Position numbers and translations under genes: made by a program | Assembly (NCBI GenBank): GCA_000222875.2 | Contig: AFRD01000027.1 | Span: 1 to 64,000 of the forward strand | Source of the DNA: Periglandula ipomoeae IasaF13 | Taxonomy: Eukaryota; Ascomycota; Sordariomycetes; Hypocreales; Clavicipitaceae | Length of the DNA: 64,000 nucleotides | Direction: 5' to 3' | Part shown: in pieces, positions 1 to 13,700 of the stretch | Layout of the letters: each line of letters starts with the position of its first letter | Position numbering within the stretch: the stretch's first letter is position 1 | Notes under the pieces: generated by a model | Seen by the model: only the letters and a program-made list of their open reading frames with translations | What the model was told of the DNA's origin: nothing | Databases searched by the model: none

Positions 1-754
1 AACTCACATTTGACATGACAACAATGACGACATGCTCCTTGAAATTGAACTTGCCGAGTCGAAGATTGAATTTGAGGCCGCATACGTTCCATACTCTGTC
101 TGGCATAATCATGTCCCATCCGCGACCGATGGGATAAGCGACGAGCTGAACCACATATGTTGTGATGGCGACAGTGGGGTTTCGCAAAGAAAAGAGCATG
201 TTGACACCAGAACCAATCGTGCAAAGTAACAGTCCAATGACCCAGGCCCTGATTGTGTTTGCCGGTACATCAACATCATAGTTTCGTACAACAGCTCGAA
301 CCTGAAAAGTGAATGTTAGACGTAGTTCATCTCGTTGCCACATGTTCCTCCAATGGATTTAATTATATGCGACTTTGAGACGTTCCAAAGTTCATAGACT
401 AAGCGCACTTGCGACCAAGTTCCATAAATCGATACTCGAGGCTTGTCCCGGCGGCAGCAAATTGATTCGAGGAACAACAGGGCCGCAACTTACTTCTGGA
501 TATGGACTATTATCCTCCATGAGGGCGTGCTCAATTTCGAGGCCTTTTTCGGCATTGCCAGTGGCGAACGCGGCGTCAACATCGTTTAACTCGTCCATGG
601 GCAGGTTGGGATCCAGCTTGTGCGCCTTCTCGAAAGCAGCGAGATGTTTGAGGTGATCAACGCCCGACGAATTTCCCTCGAGGGGTTCGGGAATGGGCAT
701 GATCTCCTCGACCTCATGGCGCTTGCGGAAGATTGAGGGAAGCATTGTGGGCAT
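1..754 (-). CDS. OPT-family oligopeptide transporter, N-terminal part (runs off left edge)
   Basis: The gene starts at 754 and reads left. Exon 1 is 754-494 and ends in SPYPE at a GTAAGT donor (493). A 192-base intron ends in CAG at 302, and exon 2 runs from 301 past the window edge. The join gives SPYPE-VRAVVRNYDVDVPANT, followed by RAWVIGLLLCTIGSG and NMLFSLRNPTVAI. This is the conserved entry into the first membrane helices of fungal oligopeptide/siderophore transporters of the OPT family, which carry small peptides or metal complexes across the plasma membrane with protons. About 87 residues of hydrophilic cytosolic N-terminus come before the first helix, which is normal for fungal OPTs. 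The C-terminal two thirds or more are outside the window, so substrate class cannot be judged. Family call is firm; the start is the first ATG of the open frame. Confidence 0.9.
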
Positions 755-3700
755 CTTTGAAGTGTCCTCCAGATGGAGGGACAGCTAATATCAGAAGGGT
801 TTGTCGTCGATTGCAATTGGGTTTATTGGCAGATGCGAACAAGCTTTCGTTGTCGACTTCCTCGTCTTACTCGCGGCGGTAATCAATCAGTGAGTCAGTC
901 GGCTCTTGACCGTCGTCTATCCAGCGGTCGCCAGTTCGTCACCTCGAGACGATGTCCAAAAGAATGACGACCGTCTGTTCGTGATGGCCGAGACTCTATG
1001 GAAATGTCAAGATCCGGACATTCACACTCATCTGCGGAGAGGGGTGGGTAAGATGGAGAGGGAGATAGGTACAAGCACGGAGCAAGCAGTGAGAAGAGAT
1101 GCTGCAATGTGGGTGCCGTGCTAAGCGGAGATAGTGGACTCGTGCGCCGGGCAGGAGAAGGAGGATGGCTTCGCTGCGTCGCCCACCCTGGTTCTTTTGT
1201 TCTGGCTAGATGGCTAGAACAGGCTGATGGGGGAGCTGGATGTTGGATGGCGAAAATGTGCATGCTGGCTTGGCCTGGCCGTCAGTTCTCTTTCGTCCCC
1301 GTTCTCGTCCTTCGTCTGCGCTATCACACATTGTGCAGCCTCGCACCGTCCGGCGTTGTGTGCCCCATGCCCATGCCCATGCCAATACCAGCGATAGTAC
1401 CCCAGTCCCAGGTTTCCCAAGGTTGGGAGCAGTACCCTTGTGCTACATCTTGAGTGGAGGAGCTACCCGCTTCTAAAATCGTTCGTGTGCCGTTTCTGTG
1501 CTTTACGGTCTGGTGGGTTCTGGAGGACGAGATTACAGTACTGTCCATGCATTTGTGACTACGGAGTTACATATCGGCACCTCTTCGCCCCAAACTGAAC
1601 TGGGCAGGCACGGCGATGTCTGCGGGCTCCTGGTGATGATCCCTTCCTTTCCACGCAGCCCACGCGATCTGCGAAACAGTCGAAATCTCCTTGACAAGCC
1701 TGACCGGCCCGCAAGTACCGGGCCAAGGGGCAAGTGCATTTCAAGAATCTTCCTATGTATGGCGCCAACACTGGCCCTCACGGTTTCTTATCGAGCCAGC
1801 TGGGGGTTGAGGATAATATCGGCTGCAAGACCCGTTGGTGGCGAACATGAACACTCGCGGCGCACTGTGATCAGTCCAATCCGCTCAAGGACCCTGTGTC
1901 CAGAGGAAGAGCGGGCACGGCATGTTGCCCTCAGCCTTCTGGCGACAACTCCGCAACGCCTGATAGGAGGCCGACTCGAAGCCCACGCAAGGCCGACATC
2001 CTGGGCGAGCAGAAAAAAAGCCGCGGTCCTGTGTCTGTCCTGGTCAACGGCCAGTCCGGGGTTGTGTCCCAAGCTGGCGTTTCTGCGTGTGCCCGTTTAG
2101 TCAGGTCTGGCACCGCTCAACAGCCTTCCGTCGCTGAGTGGTCCGTGGTCGGTCCAGGACCACAGCCACCTTCCCGAAGAGGGGTAGTCGCGACTCCCAC
2201 CTCGATTGGATCCCTGCCCGAAGAGATAGACTGACAGTGTGAGTTTTCAGCCCATGACACTCGCTTCTCGACGCCAAAAATTGACGCCATGCTTCTTCTC
2301 AAACGACATGGGCTGCACCGATAATAATGCCCGCCCAACTTTGGCACCACTCGCCGCGGTCGAAGTCTGTCGCCCATTCACCTCTCCCGTAGCCACAGCT
2401 GTGGGGAAACGGTTGGATGCACTGACTCGCCTTCTGCAGACGGAAGCAATAATATCTTGAGCGGGAACTACTCCGCCAGGAGCAGATATCAATTGTGTGG
2501 TCAAGGAGAAAATCTCCTTGAACGTCACGGGTATGCACGCTTCTCATTGCTTATCGTCAAGTGCCGGCCGTGATTACGCCTTGGCAACCACTCGGCCGAG
2601 GATCTTGTCGATTGATATACATCACAGTCATGACGGCTATATTGTCCACCATTAAACAGGTACTGCCAACTGTTTTTTTCTGACTGTTCCTCCAGGCCGG
2701 TCTTTCAGAGCGAGAGCAAGTCGTACACGGCCATACATTATTACACGGGCTCTTCATCTGAGCTTCAAATCAGGCCTGGAGCTCGAATGTCAAGAGACTA
2801 CACGTACCTATTTCAGTCGTATCGAAACAATAAAGGCGAGCGTCGAAGTTAAGCCTTATGGGCACTCCTCGTGCCATGTCTACGAAGATGCTATTGGCTT
2901 CTAATTGCCTTGGCTTGTCAAGTCACTGGTGACCGTGACATTGCCACGCTTCTGCAGAGTCGCCTCGTCACGTCCGGCGCAAAAAGGATCTCATCCAGAT
3001 GCCTCATTTACAAACCTGCTTCAAGCACTATTTTCCCACGCATCAGGACAAGCGTCTCTCACTGGGAGACCCAATATCATGCTCACAGAGGCGCGATTCT
3101 GACTACACAGTATTCTACAACTGGATGCCATACGACCCTATGCGGGTACAAAATTAGAGCATGAATGATACGTGGCATCAAATCCTCCTGGCTCGTCTTT
3201 TTCATCTCCTTCCGATACTCTATAATTCTTCAAACACTTGTCAAACGAGCCACAGTGTTGTAAGCAAAATGTTTTCTTTTTTGCCTTTTCCCATTGTTCG
3301 GGTCGTGGTGGCTCGATCCGCTGCACGACTTTTTGCTTCACACTGTGCTCCTTCATCCACCAATTGGGTCTTCAACGTCCCTGCGTCGCTTGACCTGGAA
3401 CTTTTGTCGCTGCAACTCCGAGCCACCATAAGTACCACAATGATCCTACGTCTCCCCATCTCGTGTTACAGTTTATGTGAGAAAGGGACTTTCGTGGTTT
3501 AGAGGTTATCTCTGGATGCGATTCGCCACCGCTTCTATGTACTCCGAGATTCTGGATCGCCCTGTAAACTTTAGCTCTTCCGAAGACAATTTCTGACCAG
3601 GACACCGGAATGGGCCGAACGGTAGCCGGGCACTACCTTGTCGCCTTGTAGTGTGTGCCTGAATTGCAGACCATCTATCTAGTACGTCGGTGTCAAACCG

Positions 3701-3916
3701 ATCGTTTACACAACCCTATTCTAGATGAGACAGCTTCCAATGCAGCAGCAGCATCCCACTTGCACAGCGCAGATCGGTTCCGATGCCACGGACCATATCA
3801 ACCTTACCCGGCCCCTGGCATCTTCGACATACCGTCACCATCAATAACCATGGCCATGATTGATGAGGCCTTAACGACGCATTAAACATTACTTCAAACA
3901 ACTCTTAATGTACACA
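755..3916. other. Intergenic region, no supported gene
   Basis: About 3.2 kb lie between the OPT start and the GST-like stop, both on the minus strand. The part next to 754 should hold the transporter promoter. The longest open frame (1498-2100, plus, 200 codons) and its minus-strand counterparts have no recognisable domain and overlap each other in several frames, as expected by chance in GC-rich DNA. A CATGCC hexamer is repeated three times near 1366-1383. I see no transposon or RNA gene. Confidence 0.5.
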
Positions 3917-5008
3917 CTAGTCAGCTATCTGACTAAGTGATGCACTCGAGACCGTCGGTTGCCCGTGAGACACTCTTTGCCACTCTTGTGTGTTCCTCAC
4001 ACCACTCGCATACACTCGGACAGCATCCGGAATGAGTTCGAGTCTTCCTAAATCCATCATTCTGGCGACTATAACTGCAGCATGTGCGTCCAAAATTGTA
4101 AGATGTTCGCCAAATATCCACGTTTTGCCGTCCACATAGTGTTGCTCCAGGACGGAAGCCAGATGTTGCATGAAGTCGCGAGTTTGTTCCTCCACTTGTA
4201 TGATGTTGTCTGGCTCCAGAGCTTGGCTGTATTGTGAATCATGGCTATGGTCGAGTGTCAGTGTCCCTCCGGACAGTTACGGAATCTACTATGTGTACGT
4301 TTCTAGCATACGTTGACTTACAATATGCTCTTTATCTCTAGCGCCCGTCGATGGCCTTCGGATAAGGCTGGATTTTCTAACAGCGCAGCAGCCTGATTGG
4401 TAATACCATTCCTCATCACATCCGGGGTGGCTGATAACGCAATGGCATCAAAATTATACAGCTCACTCATCAGTTCGTCAATCGCTGGACGGTGCTCATC
4501 AGGTACAAACTTCCGCTGCTGTTTGCAAAGCCATTTTGAGATGTCGTGGCTGTCATCAATCGGTGCGACAAACGTCGGCGATGTCAGGACTGGGACCTAG
4601 GAGGGGAAACGCAAATCAGCATCATTGATACGACACGTCGATTCCACACGGCGGGATACTGTTTCCCTGCGATTGGCGTTTACCCAAAGCAGAGCGCATA
4701 ATCGAAGCGTGAGAGCGCCATGGTGACAACTTTACAACCCAGCTTCGTTTCGCCATCGCCCTTCATCTTGTTGACATCGACGGTGGTTTGATAGATCAAC
4801 TTACCTGGCCTTTCCGGCTGATCTCAGTGAGATATGGCTCTGATAGATTTTCTCCTGTCTGCAGGTCTACCATGCGAACTTTGATTGCTGGGGCTGTCTC
4901 AGGGTCAAGATTTTCGCCGAGAATGAAAGCAAACTGGACCATGAGCGAATACAGAGAGTATGGGGATACATGCAATGTGTGCGCCGGAAGACTGTCGTGA
5001 TCTGCCAT
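3917..5008 (-). CDS. Glutathione S-transferase-like protein
   Basis: Three exons: 5008-4805, 4596-4322 and 4244-3917, giving about 268 residues. The introns (208 and 77 bases) have GTAAGT donors and TAG acceptors, and the joins keep frame. Residues about 10-95 read as a thioredoxin-fold N-terminal domain: VSPYSLYSLMVQFA, then RKGQ-VPVLTSPTF across the first intron (the cis-proline VP typical of GSTs), then IDDSHDISKWL. The C-terminal part (VEEQTRDFMQHLA, WIFGEHLTILDAHAAVIVARM) matches the all-helical GST domain, including the buried Asp of the N-capping box. GSTs conjugate glutathione to electrophiles in the cytosol. This divergent fungal type has unknown substrates. No catalytic Ser/Cys/Tyr can be assigned with certainty. 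No neighbour suggests a cluster. Confidence 0.8.
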
Positions 5009-5881
5009 GGTTAAGGAGCAAGGTCAAGCAGCAAGGCTCTTTGGTGGCAGATAAGTCCATAATTCGCTAGGTTCTCACGCACTCGACCAAAGCAAGAGGG
5101 TAACACGGTTGTTCTGAAGCTGATGGCAGAATACCAGTGGTTAACAGTTCTGGCGAAGGTAGTCCTGATGCTCAGGTTGGAGTTGTTTAAAACATGGCCA
5201 AATTGCGCCGCAGAATGGGCTTTTTTGCAAAGTCTAGAGGGAGCTATTTGTGTAGGCTGATCTCTTTCAAAGAGGCCAAACCACGCTGCCGAGCTGTTCC
5301 TTGATTTGCAGACGCATGACGGGCACTAACAGACCAAGAGGGATTAACCAACTTGAGCCAGTTCCGGGGCTGTCTCAACTGTAGCCCAATGGCATTGGGC
5401 GAAACCAACGACAACATGCTAAAGTAGGAACGGAGTCTCTCAAGGATGGAGTTGTGTCCACGGGCAACTGCGGGACACCCCGTACATTACAGTGGCGTCG
5501 CCGTGAGGCAGCGCTACACAATCTGGCAAGGTGATTCAAGAGCGAGACCAAAGCCGCTGCAAAGCACTCGTCTTGACAACACTCCACTGGCCAATGATGC
5601 CAATTGGCGGCCGCTACAACCCTGGGACAGTCTGTTATTCTTAGACTTGGACCTGCTGCGCCTCGCCGCCGTTCTGCCATCGCGGCCCTATGCTCCAGAT
5701 CGCGTTCTCCTTAGCGCGTATTTTAGCAGTTGAATGTCTCGGTTCGACGCTGAACCCTGCTGTGCGGATGTGCAAGACCCTTAAAAACATCGATTTTGGC
5801 ACGACCGCGCATTCTTCTCAAGGCGGCTGTGCTGTCCCTTCATTGTCGATCGCGACCCTGAGTCTGGTGACCGCAACCGCG

Positions 5882-6217
5882 TCATTTTCTCCACGGACAC
5901 AAGACCTCAGTTGCACGGCATAGTCCGATAAGAAATGAGATCATTTTTCCACGTGCTATCGCAAAGTTCGGTTCCGATTCGGAGACTTTAGCAACAGGTT
6001 GCCTCAATCCCCAGTACAAGGGCATCCCCTTTGCTGAAAGCCCTTTTGCATCAAATACGGGATTGCTAGCGCAGGCAATATCAATATTGTCGGCATGAAG
6101 TTGGTTCATTCCTTTGCCTCGGTCAAATATTGCAGCGACGGTGTGAGATAATGTTTCTGAAGCCGCCATTGTGTCTCGAATAATGTAGTGAGATTTATTA
6201 GACATCAGATATACCAC
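5882..6217 (-). other. Open frame of 111 codons, unidentified
   Basis: This uninterrupted minus-strand frame contains the stretches HTVAAIFDRGKGMNQLHADN and LSAKGMPLYWGLRQPVAKV. The composition looks protein-like, but I recognise no family. No flanking exon with convincing splice sites was found. It lies about 0.75 kb downstream of, and on the same strand as, the fragmentary reading frames at 6975-8570. It could therefore be the tail of the same decayed gene, or chance. No function is claimed. Confidence 0.15.
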
Positions 6218-6974
6218 TGGTGGTCCCCAGCCCGCGACAAGTTCTCGTCATTTGTCTTCAGACACTTTTTCGAAAAAACAATTAATTTCATATTGCCTTG
6301 CCTGGTATATGATCCTGCGAACAATTGCTATGGTTGATTGACAATCACTCGTTCTTCGCGGGTATCCTACCCGGCACCGCGGATGACCAAGTTCCCGATT
6401 AGACGCTGACTTGTGGGATAAAATGATCTTTAAACGCAGTCGTTACCGAAAATCCCAATTAGATGAAAGCACAGTTGGCCTTTCGTCATCTGATTATCAT
6501 TCATTCTGGACGCTAATGCCTCAGAGGATGAATCGTCCCATAGTGCTTCGTCCCAGATTTCTTCAGAGAGGATCCGAGATGCCCTCAAGCTCTGCTTTCT
6601 GTAGTGACTTCCTCACGACGCACAGTGGGATCATACTCATGCAAGTAAAAGACTGTTTGACAAGAAAATACTCGTATAAAAGCCCACATTTCATTCACTC
6701 TGCAATGTTTGACCGTGATGTGATTCAACACGCGCCAACTTGAACGTGATCAGTCGAGGCAAGGCATGCAGCATTCCCACGACAAAGAGACAGGACTTTT
6801 CGACAGGACTAATCAACACAATGACTGACTGGAAGCGTACGTCAAGTGAACCGGCTTATAATAAACGACGAGACATGTCTTCCACTGCCGGACTCGGCTC
6901 AGTTTGTCACGCATCTTGCAGGGAGAGGCTATAATCGAAAGCGATCAATGGGGCAATGGTATCCATACTTTGTG

Positions 6975-8570
6975 TTAGTTGAACCTCGTCTCTTTCCTAC
7001 TCCACAGGCCATTTTCATTCGTTGAAGGCGACAACTGTAGTGTGTTCATTGTGGCATCAGAGTCTATGATGGCCATATTTACGACCAAAGACACATTGTC
7101 GAGGCTTTGTATCCGGCGTTTGTTCCCTGTCTTCATCGTAACACTTTGCCTGGCTAAGAAAGCACTTTGAGTCGTTTTCAACTGTAGGTCTGTTACTTCG
7201 TCTTTAGACTGATTTGTTGTTGCGGAAATAAGTCGTAGTGTTTGAGGCACGGTGTTTCACCCAAACAACGTCACGACAATACCATTTTGATCATGTATAG
7301 AACCTAGCTTCATATCCATACAAGGTGACATTTCCTCGAAAGGCCCTGGACTGTTCAATGAAGTCCACCCCAGAACGGATAGACACATATCTATCCACTT
7401 CCAGGGGTATTTTTTCGAAGCCGTGCTCAAGGATACGCACCCGATGCAAGGGACATGGGTGTCAGTTTTGAGCTGGAGCATAGGCGCTTTGAGCCAGACG
7501 CTTTATGTTTCGAGTTTTGATCAGATGAGATACCATAATGTTGTATTGTTTCTCTTCTAGTGGTATCTTTATCATTGAGCTAATGCGACTCATTTCGCGT
7601 CCTCGGATATACTGTAGAGTATACAGCCAAACGAGTCATAAATGCCAGGGTCATCGGATAAACCTATGACATCGCTCCGCCAGTACCAGTAAATACTTTT
7701 GCTAGCCTCGAAAAGCACCTGCTGGATTGATCTTTCTTTTTAGTAGTGTAAAAACCTTTGAAGCTCGACTTATTGTCTGTGAAACTGCCTGTTCTGCTTG
7801 ATGTTTGTCCAAATTGACGAAAAGTCTCAATTGCTCTCCACCTTCAGCATCACTACGTAGTCTGAGTGGCGTTGGGGTCCTGCAAGATTTGGATCCAATG
7901 AAGACAGTCTTAATGTTTTGAAGTTAAACTGTACCCGAAATTCCTCCAAGCACTTAAAGCTGGAAGCCGGAGCCCCCGGGTGACATCAGGCAATTTTCCG
8001 CCAAAGCAGTGTGAAGAGTCACCGACTTGAATACCCTAATCGCTTTTGCGTAAACAGCATTGTTGAGACACCATCACGTATGTCCAATTCGTTGCGATGA
8101 TATCGTTCCAAAGCACTCATGAACATGTGTAGTGAAGCTTCTTCATTACCTGTCTTCACGAAAACCCTGGAACTCACTTCAGAAACTCGGTTGCGATTCA
8201 AAACACCTCTTCCTACACGTACATACCGCGATGTCAGTAGAAATGAGCATACAGTTGCCTCTAAGTAGTAGATCCAGCTCTAATTCAAACAATAATCAGG
8301 CCATGGCATTTCCAGACGACGTATCTTCATTTATGATCCGTCACGTTCTTTCCCTCAAATGCAAGATATGCCAGCACACTTGCACTTTTCTACCAAGATA
8401 GGATATATAAATATGAAACGCATCCCAGCTGCAGTATAAGCATCAAAAACAGGAATTAGTGCTACCAATCTCTTTTTTGTTTTGACTTCACAACCCTTGA
8501 AATAACGGCCCATGCACAAGACCTCCTTTATCGTAACACAGGATGAGAGATCTGCCGCTACGTCGCACAT
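6975..8570 (-). pseudogene. Possible decayed gene: protein-like fragments broken by stops
   Basis: Reading the minus strand from 8570 gives islands of protein-like sequence interrupted by stops and frame changes. Examples are KKRLVALIPVFDAYTAAGMR; then, in the same frame, NEEASLHMFMSALERYHRNE and LDIRDGVSTMLFTQKRL ending at 8019; then, in another frame at about 7590-7710, VLFEASKSIYWYWRSDVIGL and SDDPGIYDSFGCILYSISED. The region is more AT-rich than the confirmed genes. No family is recognised and no intact start or splice pattern fits, so this is inference from composition and openness of frame. Random frames can look similar, so confidence is low. Confidence 0.2.
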
Positions 8571-10731
8571 GTATTACCACCTTTCTTCTCGTATGGTCAA
8601 GCATAATCTTCAGTCTTGTGCGATACACACCTTCACAAGTTTTATACTCTCATTTCGGCGGTCAGTTGTGGTTGGAGAGACAGCGCATGCCGCCCGAAAC
8701 TGATATCGGAGATGGAAAGAGCGAAGCTGAGTTGCTCTAAGGTGATGTGGGAAATTGAGCCATGGAGATCCATCTACTGACCACCAACTTACAGGGAAAC
8801 ACGATATCGAATGCCCCAGACCTCCTTTCGTCGAGTGACACGAAATTTCCGCTCTTTTCGTACATCGTATCTCGAGGACATAAATCATCTTAGACAAATC
8901 ATCCACTCAGGTCGAGTATCACAAACACGCATGCCCGTCCCGAATTCTCGTACCACGAAAATCAACCCTCCATGCGAGGCTGTTTTACGTGCCGTGCCGT
9001 TGTGCAGAACCGTGGCGACGTTTGCCTCCACCGGTCACCCGGGTGTACATACTCATTTCAGTGACATTTCGATTCTACGGGGGCGTATCTTCAAGCCAGA
9101 GATTCGGAAGACGATAGTTAGTGTGTCTCTGCCTCTAAGCCCGGCGTCTTGGATGTCTCAATAGTAGTTTCCCGATATTAAAACGTTTGTGCTGAATAAA
9201 TAACCGAGTACAAAAAATCCGAGACATTCGACAGTGATGAGCATGGTCCAGCCCCCGCGCCCGCATTATTCACCTGCCGTATCACCGCAGTGCTCATAGA
9301 AGAGCAAGGGAGGCAAAAGGGTGCGCGCCATCGCAAGGAGGGTTAGAATAAACGGTGGTGGTGCATCTGATTTGGTGAACATTGTGCCTGTCGAAAAGCC
9401 ACAAATTTACACAACAGGCAAATGCTTCGTCAACAGCCCTATTACTCTGCTCTCAGACCACGATCAGCCAGAGCGTGTGGCATATCATAATTTCCTTCAC
9501 AACTTCTTCGTCGCGCCAGCCACGACTCTACGAAAAGAAGGGGACGTCCCCGTGCCTCGCTGGCCAGACGGAAGATAACTCTTAATCTTGCGTGCATCTC
9601 CCGAACTTCATGGCTGGCACACCTCGCAGCGCCAACCGGGGTGAACCAGGGAGCCATGGCTTTGATCTTGGCATCAGCGACCAATGGCACCGACGAATTG
9701 AACGCACGCCCTTTGACCGATCTTCACTGCATTTCCGGAAACTTTTGAGGTAATGGCCGTGCTGATGATGCCCAAACTAAGCCTTGTCGTTGGGCCTCCT
9801 ATTCCTCCTTTGGAGTTGGCGCTGATGCCCTGGGATGAACGCTAGTTTGAATTCGATGTCGGACATGCATCGGTGATTATGGACAAGCGTGCTTTTGTTT
9901 TCCAGTAACGTGTGGAGGGTGTTCTCTTTCTAGGGCGAAAAGCATGGTTTTCGTGTAATAATAGACTGGGAATAATACTGGACCTGCTGAAATGCTGCAA
10001 TCTAGTGCGGAGATTCTGGGCTATCGACCTACCAGGTGCGGACAAGTCAGTGACAGGGCTTGTGCCACGGGGCAATGAACGCTGCAGCCGCATGGTACTT
10101 TCATCTAACCTTATTGAGATGGAATGTCTCGATTAGTTCGTCTTGACAAGGCGCCGCAGCCTCCAGACGAAATATTGGAACTGTACATACATACGGTCAG
10201 CCAGCTTATGTAGGTACGTCTTTGCGGCTGGTAAACTTGGTTCATCACAAACTGCCGCGTCGGTCCGCGAGATTTTGACACTGCCGCTCATCACCGAGCG
10301 GTGAGCCTCATGATTGCTGAGCAAAGTGGGGAGGCGGTCATCAACGCTGAGTGGCATAATAAGCCCCTAGTGAACGGGCAAGACGTGTTGTCTCAGCGTT
10401 TCCCAAGCAGTCGGATGTGAACATGAAGTAGTGACAATCTTTGCTGTCGTCGTGTTGTCATCGTGCTGCGATTCACCGTCCGACTACAGGCTTCATATGC
10501 CTTCAGGTTGCCTCCGCTACAGCAGGTCAAAAAGCCCTAAAATTATGTTATTTGGGAGGCTCAACGAAGTCTGATTGCAGCTCAGGGAGGACCAGAGAGC
10601 AACATGCCACCAAACAGCAGCGGGTATGAGGCGAAATTTTCCGGGGAGAAGGTTGTTAGTGCTGGCGAAATGGCATTTTCCAACATGGCATAAACTGACT
10701 TCGGTCTAGCTGACCTGCTTAAGTTGACCGA

Positions 10732-10774
10732 TACGCATACATATGTATATGTATGCTTTTTCGGGGTATGCGTA
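10732..10774. repeat. Nested inverted repeat (two alternative hairpins)
   Basis: Nine-base arms TACGCATAC (10732-10740) and GTATGCGTA (10766-10774) are perfect reverse complements. A second perfect pair, GCATACATA (10735-10743) and TATGTATGC (10748-10756), shares the left arm, so two mutually exclusive hairpins are possible. The repeat sits in the gene-poor region with no gene nearby. It could be a relic of an element end, a palindromic protein site, or chance. Confidence 0.6.
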
Positions 10775-13700
10775 ACAACAGATACTTTGCTACTCCGTAG
10801 ATAATAAAACTACGCCCTTTGGAACTAGCCTAGAGAAGCAATGGCGGAGACAAAGCACGGAAGTGCTCCGGATGCCCAAGGTGTGTATGTAGGCGTGCAG
10901 ATTGGCGCTATGCTATTTCGTACAGGCTCTTTAGCGCCATTCTTTTGATACAAAGAGCAACACTAGGAGCAACGATGGTGTGAGCTATAACTGAAATTTT
11001 GGTATCCAATGAAAGCCCGCAATGGTGAACAATCGCCGGCTCCGACAAGTGCTGCTCTAGGCGAACAAAATACGCGAGCACGACACACACAGCTGAATGC
11101 AAGCCATTTCAATAGCGCCCGAATTTCTGATAGAAAGCTATTTTTTAGACACGGCTGAACAGGCCAGAGTGTCGGCCGAGTGTCGAACCTCACAAATATG
11201 TGTAGCAGGACGGGTGAAAGACACTGTATTGTTCCAGGCTAACAGTTGATATGGCTTTATATGTCGGTCGGGATTGACTTACAGGGTTGACTGACAGAAT
11301 GAGCCTGGTGGTCTTTTCATGTAGAAAGCCAAGCTCTGTGAAACTCAATCACCATATTTCGGACGGTATTGAACCGGAACGTTGATAAAATGGTACATTC
11401 AGGGGCGAAAAAGCAACAACTTCCTACTGGCGCTGCGAACTCTTGAGCGGACCTTGCAGGCGAAGCAGTTTGATCAGAGATTGCTTTAATGCAAAAGCAG
11501 CCAGGGGCTATCAAATATACCTCCGTTTCTGCATCAGTAACCTATGATAGAGCATCCGTTAAAAAGATATAGGCTCGGAACATGTTGGGCGAGGAATGCC
11601 ATTCCATCGTTGGTGTAACAGTTCTGGCACACCAAAGAATCCTTGTGGTCTATGTTTGTATGTAGTTCAGATGATACGGGCTATCCTTCTCGCAAAAATG
11701 CGACAAAAGAAAGCATTGTCATAGTCATGTGTTTGCGCTCAAGGATTCCAATCTGGACTAAAACCCCTATACTGTCAAGTTGAGCTTCTTATTGCCGTCA
11801 TCATGTTGTACTTATTGTTGCAGAAATACACGGGTTCAACAATGCAGACCTGAAAGCAAACAGTTCTAAACAGCTGCCGCCTTTTGCCGCTCTCGATTTA
11901 AAATGCTGAGCGCAAGTGTAACGCGACTCTCACCGCCTCGAGTCCTTGAAGCGCATATGCTGGAAAGAAATGAAGTATCTCTTGCAAAGCGTAGGGAATA
12001 GCAAAAGATGTTTGCGGCTTACTGTGGTCATGGACAAGCCAGTGCCTTGCCCAGTCGCTAGCCACACTCGTGGCCCGCTAGCAAGATTGAACCACATGAC
12101 ACCCAGGAGGCTGAGGACATATTAACGTGTTGGGCTGCCTCTCACCTACCGTTGGCTTGGCCGTCTCTTCAGTGCTGAACTCTGGTCCAGTTCCGTGCGA
12201 CGATTACGGATCCAGCCGTGAGACCCGCCGTGGCGTCACGACCATGTCGGAGCATCTTACCCTGGACCACTACAGCTTGTGAAAGCCTCTCGATGCAGAG
12301 CCTACACTCTCGCAAAAACCGTGCTGCTGACGAGGTGGTTGGATACCGCAGAGAGCAATTTGAAGGTAGTTGCTCCGATATAAACGTTGAACACAGGATA
12401 AATACGCGTATACTGTGGCGGCGCCGGAGACGCATCTCCATGTGGTTAACTTGTCAAGCGTGCTATTCGACATGGATGCTGCGCCAACCCACGATTTAGC
12501 ACAGCAATAGGCACAAGGGGGTACGTCATTGACTTCGCCCGTCTCGAGGTGCATATCCGATTCTGCCGCTGTCCTGTAATTCGGCGTGTCGCTCGACGGT
12601 GCCCGCTGCGTTGGGATCAAAATGAAGCCGATAGCATGAGGCAGGAGATGTCTAATTTCAAGCAAGGAGAGTGAAGTTCGTCCTTTGCCCAGCTGGTCAG
12701 CCAGAACTCAAACCACTGACAGGCAGGGAAGAAAGAACCGGCGTGGGCCACTGCTTGCACCCACCTCTTGAGGGAGGGCGGGGCAGGAGCCGTGAGTGGC
12801 TGCGCAGGCACCAGGGTCGGCATGTCTGATTGGCACCAATTCCACATGCAGGTGAGATGAAAAGGCAATTGCCATGGGGTTTTGCCATGGGAAACTTGGA
12901 AAGATCGCACACTTCCCGACCAAAGCTCACCTCCGTCTCCACACACTCTGCTTGGTTACCCCTGACCTATGCCGCTTGAGGGTGCTGGCGATGCTCGCTA
13001 AACAGCCATTTCTTAGCTTCCATCTCAGAGCCTCCCTGACACTCGGACGCGCCAGAGGTGAGGGAAGGTCTCGGACATGATGGAACTCCCGTCCCCGTGC
13101 TCTTCAACGTATTAGAAAAGCGAGACCGAGTGATATTGGCGAACCCTACATCTGCGAGTTGGGAAAGAGAGACTCTTGCTGTATAGATACCACTGACGGG
13201 CCAAAACTCTGACCCGACTTAGGTATAAACGGGCTGCAACATCCACCACGCTGTTGGCCGCGCTGATGCACGGTCGAGGATATCCAGGATTCGCTGCGCT
13301 GTACGTGTACCAGCTCCGATCGACATACGAGATCAGGCGATTGAGCCACTATCTGACTACGGTCAGCCATTCTTCATCCCTCACTGATGTTGTTTTCGGA
13401 CATTCCTCACTCTGCGCGGAGGGCACACAATATTAGAGTCTGAAGCAATTAACCCATTTGTCAAGCCACAGCGCAAAATTATGGCTTTTATGCGCAGCGA
13501 ACAAGCAGAGGAACTTTTACTCAGATCTCGTTTCTTGCAGGGGTATGATGTGCGCTTTCAGTAAGCCATATCGTGGACAAGAATGCACCCCAAATCATTG
13601 CCTACATGATAGCTCACCATTATCAAAAAGTAGCGGACTGAAACTGGCAAAGCCGTCGTGGAGCCAAGTCCCAGGCATAGCGTTTCCAACAGCGATGACA

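Noticed and set aside
1498..2100. 200-codon plus frame
   Set aside because: No domain, overlapped by several minus-strand frames of similar length, Arg/Ser/Pro-rich as expected for chance in GC-rich DNA.
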